64,000 nt of DNA from Pleurodeles waltl (taxonomy: Eukaryota > Chordata > Amphibia > Caudata > Salamandridae): NCBI RefSeq assembly GCF_031143425.1, contig NC_090444.1, positions 57,159,533-57,223,532 on the forward strand. The letters are read 5' to 3'. The notes beneath the pieces are model-generated. The model worked only from the letters and a program-made list of their open reading frames with translations. It did no database searches and was not told where the DNA came from. Within the stretch, counting starts at the first letter, position 1, and every line of letters starts with the position of its first letter. The translations under genes were made by a program, and so were the position numbers. Positions 55,569 to 64,000 of the stretch are shown piece after piece.

Positions 55569-56520
55569 ATAAGGTATACTTTCATTGATGAATAGTAAGA
55601 AAAGAGTAGGAGCAAGGACACATCCTTGCCTTACACCATGCCTTATTGGAAAATTCTCTGTTGTTTGCCCTCAGTGCCCCATCTGGCTCTGGCAAAATTA
55701 TTGGTATACAAATTCCGAATCAGCATCAATTGCCTTAAGGGAACCCCGATTTTAATTAAGACCTCCAGAAGTTTTGTCCTTGGAACGAGGTCAAAAGGCG
55801 TGCAAAGATTTACAAAGGCGACAAAGTGTGCCTCCCATTTCCAGGTCGACAATTTTTCATTTTAGGGTCAGAAAATGAAAAATCTGGTCCACAGTACTTG
55901 TTTTAGGAATAAAGCTTGCAGGTGAGTTAGAGCCTTGTTGGATCGTATCCTTTTCCAAAGTCTTACCAAAAGATGATTACTCTACATTTTATGTATGTTA
56001 TCTATCGGGGATATGGGGCAATAATTACCTGTTTCTTGCCTTAAGCACTTTTCATGAACGGGTATTTTTATGGCCAGTCCCCATGATTGCATTAATCAGA
56101 AAATTAATATAAGGAGCTCAGCGCAACACATATAGGAAGGGATATTGTCCAAACCAGGGCCTTTCCCCAGTTTTAACACCTTCAACGCATTAAGGGATTC
56201 TTCTATGGTAAAAGACACTGCCTCCTTCAATACAGCACTACCAGAGGGCAGGGTATCTGGGTTAGATGGAAATGTTTTGGAGGGAGGCTCTGCTTAGAGG
56301 GCCAAGAAATATCTCAGCCAGTCTGCCTCAGAAATGTGACATTCTGGATAAGCATAATCTTTGTGGCCATTGTGGAAGACCAGATGCCAGAACAATCTAG
56401 CATCCCCCCTTTGAAGCTTCCAACAAATCCTCCCAGACTTTAACTTCCCATTGGGACTTGCTGGGTTTGATTGCTTGGGCATAATTCCATCTGAGTTTTA
56501 GAAAGTCTGGCCTCATGTTG
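55569..56520 (-). pseudogene. LINE reverse transcriptase, 5' part (split by Harbinger)
   Basis: Minus strand. Near 56480-56290 one frame reads WHLVFHNGHKDYAYPECHIS and EADWLRYFLAL. Near 56210-56140 it reads ALKVLKLGKGPGLDNIPSY, the A-x-x-x-GK-PG-D-IP motif that opens many non-LTR RTs. The frame 55852-55643 reads FVNLCTPFDLVPRTKLLEVL and IKIGVPLRQLMLIRNLY, motif A and the next helix. The catalytic FADD region is on the other side of the Harbinger element (near 48610). Several stops. The clade is uncertain (I/Jockey/CR1-like). Confidence 0.7.
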
Positions 56521-57330
56521 CTTTTTAGGGCTACCATCAGAGTCGTTCTAGCCTCATTTTTTATCAAACCAAAGGTTGTGTTCCTTTCTATTGCAATGTA
56601 GATACTTGTTCCACTACTCTACTGTGATTTATTTTGATGTCCGATGGTATTTCGCTGAAACCAGGCCTTAACTAATTCATTTTATCATGGGCTACTGATG
56701 CTTGCTGCACTTTTTAAAATTGTGGATTTCTCTTGGATTCAACTATGACCTATATTCTACTGGGAAGTTTTTGCACTATGTACTGATTCTTTAAAACATA
56801 TGTATGATGATTGTGCTATTGCTTTATATTGAGACCCAGCAATTAAATTCTGCTCTGGCATAGCTTGTGATATACATAACATTGAGGATACATTTTTCTA
56901 GGGTCTACCTGTTTATACATCTGTATTTTTCAGTTTGTGTTAATAAAAAATGTACATTGTTATTATTATTATTATAGAATAGTATTGGGGCTATATCAGC
57001 AAACTATGTGGTATTGTGGCTCTGGCAAATTAAAAATTCCACAATGTAGTAAAAATTTCACTATGGGGGTCATTTATGTTATATCTGAACTGATTAATAT
57101 TACCATTATTATTTTGATATCATGGTACGTTTTCTTATTAATATCCTTGTAAACCCAAGAAATTAATGGCTACATTATTTGGAAGCAATAAAATATACAT
57201 GTTTCAAGATCTCAATGGTTTGGTACATGCTCTTATAGTCCTAATTTATTTTTCTGGAACTGACTTAAGAACATTTCATTCACGTGGGTGGTCAGGTGAT
57301 CAAGAACCTTTGAGGTAAAACACAGCTGAT
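56521..57330. other. Unassigned AT-rich stretch
   Basis: No gene recognised. The part near 56521-56600 may still belong to the LINE on the minus strand. Confidence 0.4.
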
Positions 57331-58389
57331 GGTATGCATATAGTCCGCCTCCCACCGTTCCTGTCAGAAGCTTCCCGAATCATCTGTGTAGTTCCCCAAG
57401 GATCTTCGCTCAGCCCCACGCTCTTCAACGTTTACATGGCCCCCCACGCCAACATCGCACGAACCCACAACATCAACATAGTTTCCTACGCAGACGACAC
57501 TCAGCTCATCCTCTCCCTCACGAAAGACCCTACAACTGCAAAGAACAACCTCCACAATGGACTTCACGCCATCGCCAGCTGGATGGAATCAAGCCACCTC
57601 AAGTTTAACACAGACAAGACAGAAATCCTCATCTTTGGCACCAACCCCTCAACTTGGAATGACTCCTGGTGGCCCACCTCCCTAGTAACAGCACCCTCAC
57701 CCACCACCCACGGATGTAATCTAGGCTTCATCTTGGACTCCACACTCAGCATGACTCAGCAGGTCAATGCCATCTCCTTTTCCTGCTACAACACTCTCCA
57801 CATGCTCCGCAAAATCTTCAAGTGGATTCCTGTCGAAACCAGGAAAACTGTCACCCTCTCCCTGGTCAGCAGCCGATTTGACTACGGAAACACCCTATAT
57901 GCAGGAATTACAACCAAACTCCTAACAAAACTGCAAAGAATCCAGAACGCATCCTTCCGCCTCATTCTGGACATCCCACGCTGTGACCACATTTCCCACT
58001 ACCCCAGAGACCTTCACTGGCTACCAGTGTCAAAGAGGATCATTTTCAAACTCCTCATCCACGCACACAAGGCCCTCCACAACACAGGCCCAGCCTACCT
58101 CAACGACAGACTCACCTTCCACACCCCCACCCGCAATCTTCGCTACGCCAGCCTTGCCCTCGTCTCCATTCCCCGCATCCGCCGCACCACCGCTGGAGGA
58201 AGATCCTTCTCTCACCTAGCCGCCAAGACATGGAACTCCCTACCGCTCCACCTTCACCAGACCCAAGACCCCTTGACATTCAGGAAACGCCTCAAGACAT
58301 GGCTCTACGACCAGTATCTCCCCCCACCCCAGCGCCTTGAGACCCAAACTGGTGATTAGTGTGCTCTATAAATCCTTGATTGATTGATT

Positions 58390-58390
<1 letters not shown>
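57331..58390 (+). mobile_element. L2-like LINE, 5' truncated, with 3' end
   Basis: One open 341-codon frame (57334-58359) covers the second half of a non-LTR RT: VPQGSSLSPTLFNVYMAPHA, the catalytic YADD at 57487-57498, LKFNTDKTEILIFG, LGFILDSTLSMTQQVN, then LQRIQNASFRLILDIPRCDH, LHWLPVSKRIIFKLLIHAHK and a C-terminal TFRKRLKTWLYDQY block, typical of the L2/CR1 group. The sequence ends with CTATAAATCC and TTGATTGATTGATTG, as in fish and amphibian L2 tails. No stop interrupts the remaining frame, so this insertion is probably young. Start is set by truncation near 57331. Confidence 0.9.

Positions 58391-58432
<42 letters not shown>
58391..58432. repeat. (TA)n microsatellite
   Basis: Uninterrupted TA run of about 38 bases directly after the L2 tail. 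Confidence 0.95.
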
Positions 58433-58435
<3 letters not shown>

Positions 58436-58640
58436 CAAAAAAGAGTTGTCCCAAACGAAGGTGCACTTACAACAGTTTCAATTCATTTTATTTTGGAATG
58501 CAGCAAAACTGATAGCAAACCCAGAAATCCTTCTCTTTAAGCCTAACGCATTTCGGACATCACCGTCCTTGATCACAGGGCAAATGTGAGGCAACTCTAA
58601 AACAGAGAGGGAGAGAGGGCCCTACTCAACCTATCACCCC
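58433..58640 (-). repeat. Fragment of a repeat with a hammerhead-like motif
   Basis: On the minus strand, TGATCA, a GGAC/GTCC stem and GAAA occur at 58579-58551, followed by AATAAA near 58492. Similar order as at 61041-61089 and 27518. Possibly a Penelope-like or retrozyme-like 3' end. Confidence 0.35.
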
Positions 58641-61040
58641 AAGGGGACAGGGCACTGTGACACGGTGATAAAGACAAATAACCCCTGGAGGGAACACAAG
58701 ACCTATCCACCACCCAGCACACTGCACAAACATACACACCCAACAATGATCAGTCTTGATAAAGGAATATCTAAAGAATTATGTATTGAATAGTCCCTTG
58801 TGAAATACACAGATAGAATGCCTCATAAGAAGACAAATGCTAAAAACAAAACTAAAAACAATCAATTAACACCACATAAAATGGGAGACAGAACACAAGA
58901 CAATCTTCTGCTCTCCAAAATTCGTCTATCATCTTCTGCTGTCCAAAATCCGGTATCTACTGTCTACTTGATTTGTATGTCCAATTTCCAAATCTATTTT
59001 AGGCAGTTCCAATTGGTCTAGCAATTCAACATGCGTTGAAGCATTTCGGTGGTCTTTCAAAATCTTTCCACCGCCGTCCAGTGACTATTACCTCAGCATT
59101 GACTTGTGCAGGACCCAGGCATGGTGAGGGTCAGGATTTGGCCAGCGCTTGGGTGTCATCAACAGGGCAAAATGTGCAGTCTGTGCTGCTGCATCCTAGG
59201 ATCTAGCTGCTTCTCTTTATGCCTCTTTGTATTCCGCAGGTCAAATTTGTAGTCACAAAACAATGTGCTCCTTCAGGCAGATATCCTTAAATACGTGTGT
59301 CAGACCCATTCAGGAAGGCCAAAGAGCCAGTTCCACAACTTAATTTCAGTAGTTGTGGAAGGGCACACGCATGCACATGTTTGCTTACACTCTTCCGTTA
59401 GCAAACAGCTGCACATGAGCACACCCATCCATTTACAAGCAACACATGTGCTCATTCCCAAGCATTCACATTTGCAAACTCCTACTCACGCCGACTCACA
59501 AACAGATACATAGAAATGCATACATCCACAGATATATGCAGAGACATACACCCACCCATTTACAACCATTTCTGGGGAATATACATATACTCAAGGCACA
59601 CTCACTCACCCAAATATACAATTAAGCACTTACCTGGATGGATGCAGCAGGGAGGCAGAACAAGTAAATGTTGGGAGGGAAAATCACAATAACCTGAATA
59701 GGAGGTGGACACTTTGGGCAGCATCAGGCAGCAGCAACAGGAATCTCAAGGCTAACCTTGACACATTTCAGACTATGAGAGGACGACTTTTCCTATCTTG
59801 TCACATTCAACAAGATTTGCTGATCCTACTTCACTCTGATGAGTTTGGAAAGGGTAGTGTGAGGCTTCACTTGCTAGCAGTCATCCCTGGACACTTCAGG
59901 ACTGAAACCTAAAGCGCCCCTGGTTGATTATATTAGTGATGGGGCAAAGATCCTCACAGGGTTTTTCTGGGCTAATGATGTCATTGCCCTTTTCAGCCTA
60001 GCAAATCTTGACTGCCTGGTGCCTGTTCATTACCTCATGTACATTGCTTGGCTTCCTTTCCCTGACTTGAGCGCTTATTAGGATGACCTTTGACTTTCTC
60101 TATACACTGATTTATGTTCACCCCTGTCCCGTGGGTGTATTGGGTTGTCTTTGTTATGGTTCTACAGTCTACAGTCAGTCATCATGCACTGGAAAGGAGC
60201 AGTGGCAGAGCATCAAAGCCCTCCTAGATAGGACACCAATGCAAGGATCAGACAGGGCTACTGGGACCTAACCATGGTGGGTGAAATCATTTGTCATCAG
60301 TGTTCTATGCTAATATGGATATACAAATTAGTAGAAATATACCCTTTCCTCAGTTGAATCTGTGTAGCAAGGGCGAGAAGTCAAAGGCTTCTCAGAGAGG
60401 TAGTGTTGGGCAAAGACCGAGGGCTCCAAAGACAATCAAGATGCCAAATAAATTTTTGTCCAATCCAGTGCTTACCTTTTTAGAAATGAAAGTGGTTTTA
60501 ATACCACAGAAGTAGGAAATGTGACACAATTGGATAGGTATCACATTCAAGGTTAAACAATATCACCCCTGGGCTTATCATGAAAGGCTGCACATGTCCT
60601 GCTGATCGCTTCGATATTCCTCTCCCCCCAGTGTCTACAGTGGGTCCCTTCTATAAGTTATGTTTAGGCAAAACTATGCAACCAACATCAAGGTACCCTT
60701 CTTTTAAAAGAGACACTTTTTAAGAGAGGTGTTACATGTCACACCTATACGGTATTTCAAAAAGAGGCGGGAAAAAATATATTTTTTAATAAATAACCCT
60801 CACCCACTCTAATAGTGGCATGCTTTATCTTTGGGTTCACCCTGACCCTAAAAGTCAGGGTGGGCTCGAATATAGTCCAGGGAGCTCTCTCGAAATTGTT
60901 ATCTAGGGTGGTGTAACAATTAAAAATTCCTCACCTACTCCCAAGGTATGCCTTAATTAGCGGGGTGGATGGGAAATATTAAAAATAAATATGAAGGGGA
61001 TTAAGGATATTATGTTACTATGACCTCTAGTGTGCCAACA
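58641..61040. other. Unassigned stretch
   Basis: No gene or clear element. CAnA-rich low-complexity sequence at about 59350-59560. A hairpin CCCTGAC/GTCAGGG lies at about 60841-60861. Confidence 0.4.
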
Positions 61041-61089
61041 TGTTTCCGCCCTCATGCTACTGGCTTATTAGGTTCTGGGCTTTCATCAG
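61041..61089 (-). ncRNA. Hammerhead-ribozyme-core-like motif
   Basis: Minus strand: CTGATGA (61089-61083), then GCCC...GGGC that can pair as a stem II, then GGAAAC (61046-61041). This fits the order CUGAUGA - stem II - GAAA - C of hammerhead cores. I did not find convincing stems I and III, so activity is unproven. Confidence 0.35.
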
Positions 61090-62064
61090 GGTGGGTAAGT
61101 TTTCCTAGTACTCCTCCAGTGAAGCGTATTCTATATGTAGAAATTTTGTGTGGCGTGCATTTTAGGTCAGGACATGCACACAGCTGTATTATTCTTGCCA
61201 ATCCAAACTTCCCTAACTATTATTACTGTTATTAAATTATTACCCCGCAGGGACAGGGTGGCGTTGGCCCTGAAATCAGACCCTTGTCAAGCGACCCTAC
61301 TACCACCTATTCAGCTTCCGCTCTCCCTGGGGCTGAAACATGTTGGTGCATTAAACAAGCTGGCAGTACGCAACCCCTCTGCATATGAGGTGCCTTTCTA
61401 CTTTCCAACTTCGCACACTTTCTCTTTTCTCTGTGGAGGCAGAGCCAGATACTTTCTCAGAGATGTCCTTTCCCTAGAGTACAGTACACTTATGTCTCTC
61501 ATCCGTGCAATAAGTGCTAGGGTCTGGTGCTCATAATGTGCTCAACTAGTCTATCCACAGTGCCAGTTCATCATTCTGTCAGTTCTTTGCATATATATGG
61601 CTCAAATGTACTACTCAAGGATCTTCATGCCCCCAAAAACAATTTCAAGAGCTCTGCCCACATCGCTATCATACTTATTTCTCTCTTCTGATACTCTATC
61701 AAGGCAGGTGTCACATTGAAAATTGGACTTATCACATGAAGGGTCTAAATTCTCCTGTCATACTAGTTATTATTTTTTGGCAATGTCAATATTTGGTTAT
61801 AGTAAAAGTGAATCTAAGAATGATGTATACACTTTCCCTAATATTTGTTAGATTGGAGTTTAAATAGTTAATCTGCACCCCTTCCCAGACTCCTACCCGC
61901 CAGTATAGGCACCTTTATCAATTGATTGTTGGACTGGAGTTAGAATAGTAAACATCCTTGCTTCCCCAATGTATTCCCTTGAGAAACTTTTCTTTTTTGG
62001 CATGATCATCCCTATTTTCTTTGGACTGATGTTGCTGGTTTCTTGGCCCTGTACTGTGACACAT
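61090..62064. other. Unassigned stretch
   Basis: A 128-codon frame at 61150-61536 has no recognisable domain and is probably chance. Nothing else stands out. Confidence 0.4.
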
Positions 62065-63436
62065 TGTAGGAGGCTGGCCTGGTTTGTAGTGGGTCCCAAA
62101 GGTACTTGCACATTATACCAGGTCCAGTTATCCCTAGATAGAGGTAGCTGTAGCAGAGCAGCCAAGGCTGAACTAGGAGACATGTAAAGCTCTTGCAATA
62201 CCAATTTAGTCACACAGTACCACACACATGAAAGAAAATAATCCGTGTAACAAAAATAAAGGTACTTTATTTTGGGGACACAAATGCCAAAAATACCTTC
62301 AAGACTATACCCCCTTAGAAGGTAAGTAATATACAAAATATATACACTAGTATCCAAAAACAGGTAAGTGCATAGTCATATAACAGTGAAAATAGTGAAA
62401 ATCACAATATGTTGCAATGGGCCTAGAGGGAACGCAAACCATATACTAAAATAGTGGAATGCGAAAGAACTTTTTGGAAGGTCGCACACAAGCTTTGGCA
62501 ACTGCAAGTCACCCGGTGCACTGTCTTGTGTGGGGAGGGAAGCTCTTACCTCCACCAAAGTTGGACAGCTGGGACTTGGGACTCTCGGGGTCACTTTAGT
62601 CCACCACCCTTGTTTCCGGATCCAAGCTCATCATCTGGAGATCGCTGCAGAGAGGTGCCTGCTGAAGCAGGGAAGTGACTCCGTCACCTCATGGGAGATT
62701 CCTTCAGTTCTTCTGTGCAGGCTGAAGACAGGCAGTCCTCAGAGGATGCACGACCTGGAAACTGTTACAGTTGCTGGCAGGAGGTAAAGTTACAATGTTG
62801 CAGAAGTCGTCTTTAAGTCTTTGTTGCAGTTTGTAGAGTTCCTGGAGGGTTCAGTCAGTGGAAGATGAAGTAAAGGATGCAGAGGATGCAGAGGATTTCT
62901 GCTAGAGTCTTGTAATCCGAATCTGAAGAAACACCCCGAGGAGAGAACCTAATTAACCCTGAAAGTGGGATTGGTCACCTAACCACGCAAGCACCTATCA
63001 GGGTAGTGCTCTGAAGTCAGCTGCTGGCACTGGTCACTCACATGCTCCCAGAGTGCCCCATTAACTTGGAATATAGGATGGCAAAGCCCAGGGACATCCT
63101 GGAGGAGCTCTGGGCACCACCCCGGGGTGGTGATGGACAGGGGAGTGGACACTCCCCTTTCCTTTGTCCAGTTTTCACTGAAATACTGGGTTACTAGTAT
63201 GTAGTGATCAATTTGGGAACAGAGAGAGTATAAGCACTGGGGTCATGGTTAGCTGGACTCCAGTGACACAGTCAAGCATACTTTTCAAAAACAGTGAAAC
63301 ATACTGACAAGCAGGTCATGAACCATAAGCACTGCACTTGGGTCCTGGCTAGCAGGCTCCCAGTGACACAGTCAAAACACACTGACATTAGGCAGACATT
63401 GGGGGTAACATGCCAAAAAGAGGGTACTTTCCTACA
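62065..63436 (-). repeat. LTR-like element TGTAGGA...TCCTACA, 1372 bp
   Basis: Begins TGTAGGAGG and ends CTTTCCTACA, so TG...CA termini with a 7-bp inverted repeat, flanked by CACAT (62060-62064) and CACAC (63437-63441). A polyadenylation signal on the minus strand (AATAAA at 62271-62266) suggests it is a solo LTR in minus orientation. I recall similar TGTAGGA-starting repeats as common in newts. No internal coding region is present. Confidence 0.65.
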
Positions 63437-64000
63437 CACACCTAATCAGGCGCCAGTGCATGTGGTCTGCCCCTAAAATGAAGTTGAATTGTCTCCCTCC
63501 TAAATAGCATATTTAACTTTTCTAAAAGGCCATAGTACATGTAAAGAAGTACACCATGGCATGGAAAGTTAAATCTCACATGTGGACTGCAGCACGTATT
63601 GGGCCATGTGAAAGAGAAATCTTGCTGGCATGCCTATCAATGTAGCCTGAGGGCTGACATTTCAACATGCACTCTAATCTTTCAAAGTAACTTATTTATG
63701 GCAGATAAAAAACTAGTTTTTTAAATGTTAATGTCTCCCCTATGTAGTCCTCGTAGCCCACAAGACAGGGTGTGTGGTATTTAAAAGTGGGACCTATAGG
63801 AATTCAATATTGCCATATGCCTATACTGATCAGCTAGAGAAATTATTCAACCACTATCTTTAATATTTATTAAAAATTAAATCCACTGGTAAAGTCAGAT
63901 TCATGATAAATATTTGGAAAGTTCAATTTCAGAAAGTTACCATTTAGCCAGCCAGTTATTTCTCTTAATGATGTGTGAAAACTGCTGTCAGAGCAGGAAC
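63437..64000. other. Unassigned stretch to window end
   Basis: No gene, repeat boundary or RNA recognised. Confidence 0.4.

Noticed and set aside
61150..61536. 128-codon frame near a hammerhead-like motif
   Set aside because: No recognisable domain and no codon or context support.
62600..62660. Hammerhead-like GATGATGAG...GGAAAC on the minus strand of the TGTAGGA element
   Set aside because: The core lacks the CTGATGA order and no paired stem II is evident.
1..64000. Host protein-coding gene
   Set aside because: Every coding stretch with recognisable motifs belongs to a transposon, LINE, Penelope-like element or retrovirus; no exon of a cellular gene could be identified.

Overview
The window is repeat-rich vertebrate DNA with no host gene that I can recognise. 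Abundant PIF/Harbinger transposons and their short relatives (ends GGCCCTCATTA..., much GGCGGT/ACCGCC sub-terminal sequence), a Penelope-like element with a GIY-YIG domain, an L2-like LINE, long LTR-like elements starting TGTAGGA, a class I endogenous retrovirus and several minisatellites point to a giant-genome salamander. A salamandrid newt such as Pleurodeles is my best guess, from general knowledge of Harbinger expansion in that genome. This is inference, not proof.

Layout. 1-18.6 kb: debris of an old Harbinger element (possible nuclease tail at 3-110; Myb/SANT gene on the minus strand with exon 2 at 2.2-3.0 kb and exon 1 at 18.1-18.5 kb). Its intron region is swollen by a 152-bp tandem array (13.8-18.05 kb) and the element is split by a nearly complete endogenous retrovirus (3010-13243, TSD CCTG). 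A short transposon-like repeat (14541-16305) sits inside the array, and a solo LTR of the same retroviral family (14986-15840, TSD CTAG) sits inside that repeat.

18658-29886: a Harbinger element (TSD AAA) with three genes: Myb/SANT-B (minus), DDE nuclease (plus), Myb/SANT-A (minus). The last exon of SANT-A is split by a 4-kb Penelope-like element (about 23986-28006). 30.1-38.5 kb: minisatellites (about 48-bp, 21-bp and 63-bp units), a hairpin-rich MITE (32311-32694), a longer MITE (35252-36193) and another at about 38.05-38.54 kb.

39.4-48.15 kb: further broken Harbinger genes, a 1.25-kb insertion flanked by 18-bp direct repeats, and a truncated Harbinger copy ending near 48144. 48672-55565: a second copy of the three-gene Harbinger in the opposite orientation (TSD TAA), inserted in a LINE reverse transcriptase whose halves lie at 48170-48671 and 55569-56520; its nuclease is almost wholly deleted. 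57.3-58.4 kb: 3' part of an L2-like LINE. 62065-63436: LTR-like element TGTAGGA...TCCTACA.

Functionally, Harbinger transposition in animals is known to need a DDE nuclease plus a Myb-like protein that binds the ends. Here two copies share one nuclease gene flanked by two different Myb/SANT genes, the most interesting arrangement in the window. The retrovirus keeps the order gag-pro-pol-env with few breaks and LTRs differing at only about six base substitutions, so it looks recent. All boundaries and comparisons were made by eye.
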